Origin: Streptococcus oralis
Lineage (GTDB): Bacteria > Bacillota > Bacilli > Lactobacillales > Streptococcaceae
Assembly: GCF_016028255.1 (NCBI RefSeq)
Contig: NZ_CP065707.1
Coordinates: 248,001 to 312,000, forward strand
DNA length: 64,000 nucleotides
Direction: 5' to 3'
Below the pieces are notes generated by a model. It was not told the DNA's origin. It saw only the letters and a list, made by a program, of their open reading frames with translations, and did no database searches. Shown here one piece after another: positions 37,429 to 46,400 of this stretch (positions within the stretch are counted from its first letter, which is position 1; every line of letters begins with the position of its first letter). Both the position numbers and the translations under genes were made by a program.

Positions 37429-38301
37429 ATGTTTTATTCTATCAAAGAATTGGTTGAGCAAGCAGATCTAGACTTCCAAGGAAATGTCGCAGAACTCATG
37501 ATCGCGACAGAATATGAACTGACCGGCCGGGAACGTGCAGAAGTTCTCCTCCTCATGGAGCACAATCTAGAAGTCATGAAAGCCTCTGTCGAGCTCGGTC
37601 TTAGTGAAAACAAATCTCGTAGTGGCTTAACGGGTGGCGATGCAGCCAAGCTAGATCGCCATCTCAAAAGTGGCAAGGCCTTGTCTGACTTTACCATCCT
37701 ATCAGCTGCCCGAAATGCCATCGCGGTCAATGAACACAACGCTAAAATGGGCTTGGTCTGCGCCACTCCAACCGCAGGAAGTGCTGGCTGTCTACCTGCC
37801 GTTCTTACTGCAGCTATCCAAAAACTTGACCTCAGCCACGAAGAACAGCTGGATTTCCTCTTTGCTGCTGGTGCCTTTGGATTAGTTATCGCAAACAATG
37901 CCTCTATCTCGGGCGCTGAAGGTGGCTGCCAGGCCGAGGTTGGCTCTGCCTCTGCCATGAGTGCCGCAGCCTTGACCTTGGCTGCAGGTGGAAGCCCCTA
38001 TCAGGCTAGTCAAGCCATTGCCTTTGTCATTAAAAATATGCTGGGCCTCATCTGTGACCCTGTCGCTGGTTTGGTCGAGGTTCCCTGTGTTAAGCGCAAT
38101 GCTATGGGAGCCAGCTTTGCCTTTATCGCGGCAGATATGGCCTTGGCAGGTATCGAGTCTAAGATTCCTGTTGACGAAGTCATAGATGCCATGTACCAAG
38201 TCGGATCCAGCCTCCCAACTGCCTTCCGAGAAACGGCTGAGGGTGGACTCGCTGCCACACCTACTGGTCGTCGCCTACAAAAAGAAATCTTCGGAGAATA
38301 A
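37429..38301 (+). CDS. sdaAA: L-serine dehydratase, iron-sulfur-dependent, alpha subunit
   Basis: A 290-residue catalytic subunit binding the [4Fe-4S] cluster. GGDAAKLDRHLKSGK, ATPTAGSAGCLPAVL (about 107-121), and LICDPVAGLVEVPCVKRNAMG (about 208-228) contain the conserved cysteines. A strong AGGAGG precedes the ATG. It forms an operon with sdaAB and the HAD gene. Confidence 0.95.
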   Translation: MFYSIKELVEQADLDFQGNVAELMIATEYELTGRERAEVLLLMEHNLEVMKASVELGLSENKSRSGLTGGDAAKLDRHLKSGKALSDFTILSAARNAIAVNEHNAKMGLVCATPTAGSAGCLPAVLTAAIQKLDLSHEEQLDFLFAAGAFGLVIANNASISGAEGGCQAEVGSASAMSAAALTLAAGGSPYQASQAIAFVIKNMLGLICDPVAGLVEVPCVKRNAMGASFAFIAADMALAGIESKIPVDEVIDAMYQVGSSLPTAFRETAEGGLAATPTGRRLQKEIFGE

Positions 38302-38323
38302 ACCTCATCTAATAGGAGAAACT

Positions 38324-38953
38324 ATGTCATCAATCTCAGCCATCTTTTTCGATCTAGACGGAACACTCGTTGACAGTTCTATCGGGATCCACAATTCCTT
38401 TACTCATACCTTTGAACAACTGGGAGTCCCGACTCCTGATGCTAAAACCATTCGTGGTTTCATGGGTCCACCGCTTGAAACTAGCTTTGCAACTTGTCTC
38501 CCAAAGGAGCAAATCTCGGAAGCTGTTCAAACCTACCGTTCTTACTACAAGAAAAAAGGGATCCACGAAGCGCAACTCTTCCCCCGAATAACGGAATTGC
38601 TTCAAGAACTCTCGCAAAACTATCCTCTCTACATCACCACTACAAAGAATACTCCTACTGCTCATGATATGACTAAAAATCTGGGAATTCATCATTTCTT
38701 TGATGGCATTTACGGTTCTAGTCCTGAAACACTACACAAGGCGGATGTCATCCGTTATGCCTTGCAGACACATCAACTCCCTGCAGACCAAGTCCTCATC
38801 ATCGGGGATACTAAGTTTGATATGATCGGAGCTCAAGAAACTGGCATTAAAAAGTTCGCTGTCACTTGGGGATTTGGAGAAGAAGCTGATTTACTCAGCT
38901 ATCATCCTGACTGGATTGCCCATACAATCGATGATATCATCAGTCAGCTATAA
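38324..38953 (+). CDS. HAD-family hydrolase (phosphoglycolate phosphatase-like)
   Basis: A 209-residue HAD phosphatase with motif I FFDLDGTLVDSS (8-19), motif II in TTTKNTP, and motif IV IIGDTKFDMIGA. The cap region at 20-90 is typical of Gph/PpaX-type subfamily I enzymes. I chose the ATG at 38324 with AGGAGA eight bases upstream; the longer reading overlaps sdaAA widely. It is the third gene of the serine dehydratase operon. Substrate unknown, possibly a small phosphorylated metabolite. Confidence 0.88.
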   Translation: MSSISAIFFDLDGTLVDSSIGIHNSFTHTFEQLGVPTPDAKTIRGFMGPPLETSFATCLPKEQISEAVQTYRSYYKKKGIHEAQLFPRITELLQELSQNYPLYITTTKNTPTAHDMTKNLGIHHFFDGIYGSSPETLHKADVIRYALQTHQLPADQVLIIGDTKFDMIGAQETGIKKFAVTWGFGEEADLLSYHPDWIAHTIDDIISQL

Positions 38954-38980
38954 CAAGCTAATAGCTTCAAACTACAGAGT

Positions 38981-39022
38981 AAAAAGACCAAGGTTCTGTC
39001 TACACAAAACCTTGGTCTTTGA
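38981..39022. terminator. Bidirectional terminator between the HAD gene and the CapD-like gene
   Basis: AAAGACCAAGGTT (38983-38995) pairs perfectly with AACCTTGGTCTTT (39008-39020). The minus strand continues into TTTTTAC, the plus strand into GATTT, so it serves the minus-strand gene better but probably both. Confidence 0.8.
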
Positions 39023-39048
39023 TTTATGATCAATTACATGAGTCACTC

Positions 39049-40899
39049 TTACTCAGCATGGGTTGTCTCATTTGCAAAGGAAATGATGGCTTCTTTGAGC
39101 TCATCTCCGCTGAGTGAACGGAACTCCTCAATTTTCTGATTGATGGCTTCTAGTGGCATGACATTTACCTTACCAACGAAAATCTTGTCCATGACTTGGT
39201 TATCAACCAATTCGGTCGAAACCAAGAGTTCTTCATAGAGTTTTTCACCTGGGCGAATCCCAACTTCAACGATTGGAATTTCACTTTCTGTGTGTCCGCT
39301 TAGAAGCACCATTTTCTTAGCCAAGTCATAGATCTTAACTGGTTTGCCCATATCGAGGATAAAGACTTCTCCGTCCTTGGCATAAGCGCCAGCATGGATT
39401 ACCAGACGGCTGGCCTCTGGAATGGTCATGAAGTAACGTGTCATACGGAAGTCTGTCACTGTTACAGGGCCGCCTTCAGCAATCTGACGTTCAAAGACAG
39501 GAATCACACTACCACGACTACCGAGAACATTCCCAAAACGAACTGCACAGTAGGTTGATTTGCTACGTTGGTTAAAGCCAGTGACAATCAATTCTGCCAC
39601 GCGCTTGGTTGCGCCCATAACATTCGGTGGATTGACCGCCTTGTCAGTCGAAATCATGACCATCTTAGGTACTTTGGCTGCATCAACAGCCTTGGCAACA
39701 TTATAGGTTCCAAGGATATTGTTCTTGAAGGCTTCTTTTGGATTGCGTTCCATCATCGGAACGTGTTTGTGGGCTGCAGCATGGTAAACGATGGCTGGTT
39801 TATACTGTTCAAACACTTGTAGAAGACGATCATAGTCCTGAATATCTGCAATAACAGGAACATAATCAATCCCTTGGAATGTACGGATCAATTCATGATA
39901 AACGAGATAGATTGAATTTTCACCATGGCCCAGCAAAATCACGCGTTCAGGATTGAAGCGACTGACCTGACGACAAATCTCTGAACCAATCGAACCGCCG
40001 GCTCCTGTCACCAAGATGGTCTTGCCTGTAAGCTCTGCACCAAGACGCGATTCGTCAAGACGAATTTCCTGACGGCCCAAAAGGTCTGTGATATCAATTT
40101 TCTGGAAACCACTACCTGGTTGATGGAGCCCTTGAACAACTGTCTCAACCTTAGGCATCTTGTAACATTTGACGCCTAGCTTATTACACATCTGCAAGAT
40201 GCGTTCGTACTCTGACGGATCAAGCGAAGGAATGGCTACGATGACGCGCTCGATTTGGTGGCGTTTGGCCAATTCAGGCAGATTATCATAAGAACCCAAA
40301 ACGGAAATTCCACCTAGTTTTTGTCCCTTTTTCTTCTCATCATTATCCAAAATTCCCACTAACTCAAGGTCACTAGTTGGGTGTTGGTAGCTGTTCATAA
40401 AGAGGGCCCCACCATCACCAGCACCAATCAAGAAAGTACGGCGGTGTTCGCCCTCTCCACTTCCCTGCTTGCGCTTAGAATAAATCAACTGCCAAGTGAT
40501 ACGAGGGAGTAAGATCAGGAAGGTACTCAATAAGATAAAGAGTATGATGAACCGGATAGAAAATAGAGGAAGAAAAGCGTAGCAAAGTCCGTAAGAGACA
40601 ATGCTGCTGACGGTTACGCCAAAAAAGATTTTTAAGAAATCTGTGATTTTACTATAGCGACTAATACTCGCATTGAGCCCCCAAAATCCAATCATGATTT
40701 GATAGAAGAGGAAAGCCAAACCAGTATAGATAACATAGTCCACAGGCGCTGGGTTAATCAAGCCATAAAAGAGAATGTAAGACACGATGATGGAAACCAC
40801 CATACTAATAATATCAAATACACCCCAAAATACTTGTTTTTGCTGTTTATTTAAAATTTCAACCAGATCAATCACGTAATCTGTTAGTTTTTTATTCAT
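39049..40899 (-). CDS. Membrane-bound CapD/FlaA1-type nucleotide-sugar dehydratase
   Basis: A 616-residue protein. Four membrane segments (about 20-135) precede a CoA-binding-like Rossmann domain (FLIGAGDGGALFMNSY, about 155) and the catalytic short-chain dehydrogenase domain (ILVTGAGGSIGSEICRQ, about 295-311). The active site reads STDKAVNPPNVMGATKR, in which tyrosine is replaced by methionine as in FlaA1/CapD-type UDP-GlcNAc 4,6-dehydratases. It likely makes a 4-keto-6-deoxy sugar nucleotide for a surface glycan. It is upstream-linked with a glycosyltransferase on the same strand, though not near a full capsule cluster. Confidence 0.88.
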   Translation of the reverse strand: MNKKLTDYVIDLVEILNKQQKQVFWGVFDIISMVVSIIVSYILFYGLINPAPVDYVIYTGLAFLFYQIMIGFWGLNASISRYSKITDFLKIFFGVTVSSIVSYGLCYAFLPLFSIRFIILFILLSTFLILLPRITWQLIYSKRKQGSGEGEHRRTFLIGAGDGGALFMNSYQHPTSDLELVGILDNDEKKKGQKLGGISVLGSYDNLPELAKRHQIERVIVAIPSLDPSEYERILQMCNKLGVKCYKMPKVETVVQGLHQPGSGFQKIDITDLLGRQEIRLDESRLGAELTGKTILVTGAGGSIGSEICRQVSRFNPERVILLGHGENSIYLVYHELIRTFQGIDYVPVIADIQDYDRLLQVFEQYKPAIVYHAAAHKHVPMMERNPKEAFKNNILGTYNVAKAVDAAKVPKMVMISTDKAVNPPNVMGATKRVAELIVTGFNQRSKSTYCAVRFGNVLGSRGSVIPVFERQIAEGGPVTVTDFRMTRYFMTIPEASRLVIHAGAYAKDGEVFILDMGKPVKIYDLAKKMVLLSGHTESEIPIVEVGIRPGEKLYEELLVSTELVDNQVMDKIFVGKVNVMPLEAINQKIEEFRSLSGDELKEAIISFANETTHAE

Positions 40900-40978
40900 A
40901 GGAATTTACTCTTTCTTAAAAGAATTTAAACATATATTGTTATTATAACATTTTTGGGCTATTTTATCTTTTACAATA

Positions 40979-41809
40979 CTATTTATTTTTTCTTAATAAT
41001 TTTACAAAAATAAACTGACGTACAAAGCCTGGACAAAGTGCAACAATGACCTGAATGGCAATGCTTTTCGCATATTCCATGTAGGAAATTTGCCCTCTTT
41101 CAAGCATACGCTGACGAGCTTGGCGATAGAGTTTGAGGTAGCGCAAACCACCTCGACGCTCAAACATCCCTGCACCGACACGAACCTGACACAAGATTTG
41201 ATCCAAGTTTCCAGTCTTGGCACCTGCGGCAATCATATTGAGCCAGAGGAGGTCGTCCTCCATATAAAGTCCGTCTTCGTAGTTACCTGCCTTGAGAACC
41301 ATATCCTTTTTGAACATGACTGTCATGTGGTTAAAGGCGCTTCTCATTCTCTGATAGGCCACAATGTCTGCGTGCTGAGTTGGAACACGACGATAAGACA
41401 CAATCTCGTCAGGATTGTCAATAAATTCTGCAATATGTCCGCCTAAGAGATCGAGATCTTCTTTCTCCATTAGCTGAAGCTGTTTCTCAAAACGATCCGG
41501 AACAGCTATATCATCTGTATCCATGCGAGCGATGATATCGTACTGACACTGTAAAACACCGTATCGAAGAGCCAAACCCAAACCTTGATTTTCTTCTAAA
41601 GGGCAACGCTTAACTGGAATCTCTGACTGCGCTTCCACTTCATCTAGCACCTGATAGAGTTCGGGCGTGAGCGGCCCGTCCTCAACAAGAACAAGCTCAC
41701 TTGGTTTCAAGGTCTGGTTTTGAATACTCTTGATAGCATCTCTCAAAAATGTCGGTTTTTCCTTTACATAGACCGACATCAAGACGCTGATTTTTTGCTT
41801 TTCAGACAC
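40979..41809 (-). CDS. Family 2 glycosyltransferase
   Basis: A 276-residue GT-A fold glycosyltransferase: ISVLMSVYVKEKPTFLRDAIKSI at the start, LVLVEDGPLTPELY (about 39-52), the acidic motif IARMDTDDIAVPDRF (about 92-106, DxD-like), and EDDLLW around 181. It probably adds a sugar to a lipid-linked or surface glycan. It is adjacent to the CapD-like gene (79-base gap) and probably co-transcribed. The acceptor and donor are unknown. There is no strong ribosome site in front of the ATG at 41807-41809. Confidence 0.85.
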   Translation of the reverse strand: MSEKQKISVLMSVYVKEKPTFLRDAIKSIQNQTLKPSELVLVEDGPLTPELYQVLDEVEAQSEIPVKRCPLEENQGLGLALRYGVLQCQYDIIARMDTDDIAVPDRFEKQLQLMEKEDLDLLGGHIAEFIDNPDEIVSYRRVPTQHADIVAYQRMRSAFNHMTVMFKKDMVLKAGNYEDGLYMEDDLLWLNMIAAGAKTGNLDQILCQVRVGAGMFERRGGLRYLKLYRQARQRMLERGQISYMEYAKSIAIQVIVALCPGFVRQFIFVKLLRKNK

Positions 41810-41967
41810 AGTTTTTCTCCAATTTATAGATTTCCTTCCACTATTTTATCACAAAATTTCTTAGTTTCCTATTTTTATCTCAAATCAAGGAAAATTCTAG
41901 TAAAGAAATCTGTCTCCTTTCTGTATATTTTCAGTTAAATCTTTCCAGCTTTCCTCCCCGTCTTTAC

Positions 41968-41996
41968 TTGACATTATATAGAAAAAACCTTAAAAT
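41968..41996 (+). promoter_or_regulatory. Promoter of the CynX-type MFS gene
   Basis: TTGACA (41968-41973), 17-base spacer, TAAAAT (41991-41996), 34 bases upstream of the ATG. Confidence 0.75.
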
Positions 41997-42030
41997 AAGC
42001 TGTTATTAAAATCATCTTATCGAGGTTTTC

Positions 42031-43197
42031 ATGAAAAAACAATCACTCTTTTTTGTTCTTGGAATTGTCTTAATCGGGACTGTTTTGCGCTCTCCTTTTA
42101 CTGCTTTACCAACTATTTTAGGAGACATTGCTCAGGGACTAGGAGTTGAGGTCAGTTCCCTTGGGATTTTAACCAGTCTCCCTCTCTTGATGTTTGCTCT
42201 TTTCTCGGCTTGTGCGAGTCGCTTGGCGCAAAAGATTGGACTAGAGCATCTCTTTACTTACTGTCTCCTTCTCTTAACTATTGGCTCTGTCATTCGTATC
42301 TTCAATCTTCCCCTTCTCTATCTAGGAACTCTGATTATCGGTGCGAGCATCGCCATTTTTAATGTTCTTCTCCCTAGTATGATTCAGGCAAATCAGCCTA
42401 AAAAGATCAGTCTCCTAACAACACTCTATGTCACTGCTATGGGAATTTCGACAGCTATCGCTTCTTATCTTTCTGTCCCTATCACTCAAGCTAGTTCTTG
42501 GAAGGGCTTGATCCTCGTTCTCAGCTTTCTATGTCTGGTCACTCTGCTAGTCTGGTTGCCAAATCATCGCCACAACCACCACCTAGAAAGCCAAAAAGAA
42601 AAGCAAGTCAAAGAAAATATTCTAAAAAGTAAAGATGTCTGGGCTATCATTATCTTTGGCGGGCTTCAGTCCTTGCTCTTTTATACAAGTATGACTTGGT
42701 TGCCAACTATGGCTATTAGTGCTGGTCTTTCTAATAGCGATGCGGCTCTTCTAGCTTCTATCTTCTCACTGATCAGTATTCCTTTTTCCATGACCATCCC
42801 AAGTCTAACAACTCGTTTGTCAGACGGTCACCGTCAAATCATGCTGGCAGTTATCTCTATCGCTGGTATGATAGGAATTGCCATGCTCTTGTATCCAAGC
42901 GACAACTTCCTCTACTGGCTAGTCGCTCACCTCTTGATTGGGACAGCATGTAGCGCCCTCTTTCCTTATCTCATGGTTTGCTTCTCACTTAAGACCAGCT
43001 CGCCTGAAAAGACTGCGCAACTCTCAGGCCTGGCGCAAACAGGGGGCTACATCTTGGCGGCCTTTGGTCCTACCTTGTTTGGTTATAGCTTTGACCTTTT
43101 CCAATCTTGGGTTCCAGCTGTCCTTGCCCTTCTAGCCATCGATATCATCTTGACCATCTCACTCTTTATGGTAGATCGGGCGGATAAAATCCTTTAA
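42031..43197 (+). CDS. MFS transporter of the CynX/NimT type
   Basis: A 388-residue major facilitator with about twelve membrane segments. The opening GIVLIGTVLRSPFTALPTILGDIAQGLGV (about 11-39) matches CynX/NimT-like transporters, annotated for cyanate or 2-nitroimidazole, although substrates of streptococcal members are unknown. A His-rich cytoplasmic loop (NHRHNHHLESQKEK, about 179) separates the two halves. It is a single gene with its own promoter and terminator. GAGG lies upstream of the start. Confidence 0.85.
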   Translation: MKKQSLFFVLGIVLIGTVLRSPFTALPTILGDIAQGLGVEVSSLGILTSLPLLMFALFSACASRLAQKIGLEHLFTYCLLLLTIGSVIRIFNLPLLYLGTLIIGASIAIFNVLLPSMIQANQPKKISLLTTLYVTAMGISTAIASYLSVPITQASSWKGLILVLSFLCLVTLLVWLPNHRHNHHLESQKEKQVKENILKSKDVWAIIIFGGLQSLLFYTSMTWLPTMAISAGLSNSDAALLASIFSLISIPFSMTIPSLTTRLSDGHRQIMLAVISIAGMIGIAMLLYPSDNFLYWLVAHLLIGTACSALFPYLMVCFSLKTSSPEKTAQLSGLAQTGGYILAAFGPTLFGYSFDLFQSWVPAVLALLAIDIILTISLFMVDRADKIL

Positions 43198-43232
43198 TTT
43201 TTCTAAAATACTGCTCAGATATAAACAATGCA

Positions 43233-43256
43233 AAGCCAGACTCTGTCTGGTTTTTT
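43233..43256 (+). terminator. Terminator of the CynX-type MFS gene
   Basis: AGCCAGAC-tct-GTCTGGTT followed by TTTTTT, 36 bases after the stop codon. Confidence 0.85.
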
Positions 43257-43313
43257 AGGCGTTTCTATCAAGAAAAAGCACCATCCATCTGTTAGCAGAA
43301 AGGTAGTGTTTTT

Positions 43314-43321
43314 GATATAAT
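43314..43321 (+). promoter_or_regulatory. Extended -10 promoter and hairpin leader of the repeat-DUF2971 gene
   Basis: TGATATAAT ends at 43321, giving a perfect -10 with TG extension. The leader of about 75 bases contains a perfect 9-bp inverted repeat AAACTAATT / AATTAGTTT (43333-43341 and 43357-43365), an operator or a leader stem-loop. Confidence 0.6.
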
Positions 43322-43400
43322 AAGATGTATAGAAACTAATTGTCATGCGAAAAATAAATTAGTTTATAAGATAGCTACTATTTCAAGCGAGGTACATAGA

Positions 43401-46400
43401 ATGGATGAACAGAAATACAATTTGAAAGAAAGTTTAGCAGAGTTAGATAGGTTCTTTGACTTATCAGCAAAGGAGATAGATCAGACTGACTATGAAGCTC
43501 TAGCAGAAAAAGCAAGAATAATTTATGAACAATATCCTGAATCAGAAGACATTGCGTTGCGGTATGCTGGGATTTTGTTCAATTTGTCAACCGAACAAAC
43601 TGAGTTGAAGGAAATCGAGACCACTGCTGAAAAATTAGAGAAATTACAGCAACAATTCCAGGATTCACCTGATATAGCTTTATGTTATGCCATGATTTTG
43701 GTTAATTTATCAACCAAGCAAACTGAGTTGAAGGAAATCGAGACTACTGTCGAAAAATTAGAGAAATTACAGCAACAATTCCAGGATTCACCTGATATAG
43801 CTTTATGTTATGCCATGATTTTGGTTGATTTGTCAATCGAACAAACTGAGTTGAAGGAAATCGAGACCACTGCTGAAAAATTAGAGAAATTACAGCAACA
43901 ATTCCAGGATTCGCCTGATATAGCTTTGCAGTATGCCATGATTTTGTTCAATTTGTCAACCGAACAAACTGAGTTGAAGGAAATCGAGACCACTGCTGAA
44001 AAATTAGAGAAATTACAGCAACAATTCCAGGATTCGCCTGATATAGCTTTACGTTATGCCATGATTTTGGTTAATTTATCAACCAAGCAAACTGAGTTGA
44101 AAGAGCGGAAGGCTGCTGTCGAAAAATTAGAGAAATTACAGCAACAATTCCAGGATTCGCCTGATATAGCGTTGCGGTATGCTGGGATTTTGTTCAATTT
44201 AGCAATCAAGCAGACTGAGTTGAAGGAATGGAAGGCTGCTGTCGAAAAATTAGAGAAATTACAGCAAAAATTCCAGGATTCGCCTGATATAGCGTTGCGG
44301 TATGCTGGGATTTTGTTCAATTTAGCAATCAAGCAGACTGAGTTGAAGGAATGGAAGGCTACTGTCGAAAAATTAGAGAAATTACAGCAACAATTCCAGG
44401 ATTCACCTGATATAGCTTTGCAGTATGCTAAGATTCTGGTTAATTTATCAATCAAGCAGACTGAGTTAAAAGAACTGGAGGCTACTGTTGAGAAATTAGA
44501 GAAATTACAGCAACAATTCCAGGATTCACCTGATATAGCTTTGCAGTATGCTATGATTTTGGTTAATTTATCAATCAAGCAGACGGAGTTGAATGAAATC
44601 GAAGCTACTGTTGAAAAATTAAAGGTCTTGCATCAACAATTCCCTGAATCCCCTGATATAGCTTTGCGGTATGCTAGGATTTTGTTCAATTTAGCAGCCA
44701 AGCAGACTGAGTTGAATGAGCGGGAGGCTACTGCTGAAAAAATACAGGGATTGCATCAACAATTCCCTGATTCACCTGATATAGCTTTGCAGTGTGCTCA
44801 GATTTTGGTTAATTTATCAATCAAGCAGACTGAGTTAAAAGAACTGGAGGCTACTGTTGAGAAATTACAGGGATTGCATCAACAATTCCCTGATTCACCT
44901 GATATAGCTTTGCAGTGTGCTCAGATTTTGTTCAATTTATCAATCAAGCAGACTGAGTTGAATGAGCGGGAGGCTACTGTTGAGAAATTACAGGGATTGC
45001 ATCAACAATTCCCTGAATCGCCTGATATAGCTTTGCAGTATGCTCAGATTTTGTTCAATTTATCAATCAAGCAGACTGAGTTAAAAGAATTGGAGGCTAC
45101 TGTTGAGAAATTACAGGGATTGCATCAACAATTCCCTGAATCACCTGATATAGCTTTGCAGTATGCTCAGATTCTGGTTAATTTATCAGCCAAGCAAACT
45201 GAGTTAAAAGAACTGGAGGCTACTGTTGAGAAATTACAGGGATTGCATCAACAATTCCCTGAATCGCCTGATATAGCAGAAATGTATGCTATGATTTTGT
45301 TCAATTTATCAATCAAGCAGACGGAGTTAAAAGAACTGGAGGCTACTGTTGAGAAATTACAGGGATTGCATCAACAATTCCCCGAATCGCCTAATATAGC
45401 TTTGGGGTATGCTCAGATTTTGTTCAATGTATCAATCAAGCAGACGGAGTTAAAAGAACTGGAGGCTACTGTTGAGAAATTACAGGGATTGCATCAACAA
45501 TTCCCTGAATCCCCTGATATAGCTTTGCAGTATGCTCAGATTCTGGTTAATTTATCAGCCAAGCAGACGGAGTTAAAAGAACTGGAGGCTACTGTCGAAA
45601 AATTAGAGAAATTACAGCAACAATTCCAGGATTCACCTGATATAGCTTTGCAGTATGCTATGATTTTGGTTAATTTATCAATCAAGCAGACGGAGTTGAA
45701 TGAAATCGAAGCTACTGTTGAAAAATTAAAGGTCTTGCATCAACAATTCCCTGAATCCCCTGATATAGCTTTGCGGTATGCTAGGATTTTGTTCAATTTA
45801 GCAGCCAAGCAGACTGAGTTAAATAAACTCGAAACCACTGCTAAGAAATTACAGGAATTGTATGAACATGAACCTTTCCGAGAATCCGAAGAAATTGCTT
45901 TTATATATGGTATGTTCTTAGCAAGCTTATTTAATCATCAAACGGAGTTAGATGAACGTCTTCAAACCACAAAAATAATTAAAAAACTCTATGAAAAATT
46001 TTCAAAATTTATGATACAAAATTTTGATGATTTATTTTTCCGTGATGATAATGTTTGTGACCGTGATGAGTACAAGCTATTCAACTTTATCTTAAAAGAA
46101 GGTCTTTTAAAGAATACTAAATATGCTATTTTAAAAACATGGGTAAAGCGTTATAAAGAAGACTCGAGTGAACTAAGGAACTTGCTATCAATTTATCAAC
46201 TTGTTCAAAAAATCAAGTATCAATTGGGACTAAAAGACGAAGATAAAAATCAGGTGCTTAAATTCGGCCATTACACCAAGGGAAGCACTCTCCAAATTAT
46301 GTTAGATCAAGAGGAGAATGAAAAGAAGAAAGAGGAGAATGAAAAGAAGAAAAGTACTTTTTCGGTATCTGGAAAAACTCGATTGTATAATGCTAATTAT

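Larger units (their letters stand above)
43602..45815. repeat. Eighteen tandem 123-bp coding repeats
   Basis: Eighteen in-frame copies of a 123-bp unit (41 codons) with no length variation, many nearly identical at nucleotide level. Two sub-families are visible: units 1-8 and 17 carry EKLQQQFQDSP, whereas units 9-16 and 18 carry HQQFP(D/E)SP. The constant period and high identity imply recent expansion by unequal recombination. Confidence 0.95.

Noticed and set aside
43808..44578. Long antisense open frames (61 and 174 codons) across the repeat array
   Set aside because: They are mirror images of the coding repeat and repeat with the same period; no ribosome sites.
43602..45815. Could the regular 123-bp repeats be a CRISPR array?
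   Set aside because: The whole unit is conserved, there are no unique spacers, and every unit is in frame within one long gene.
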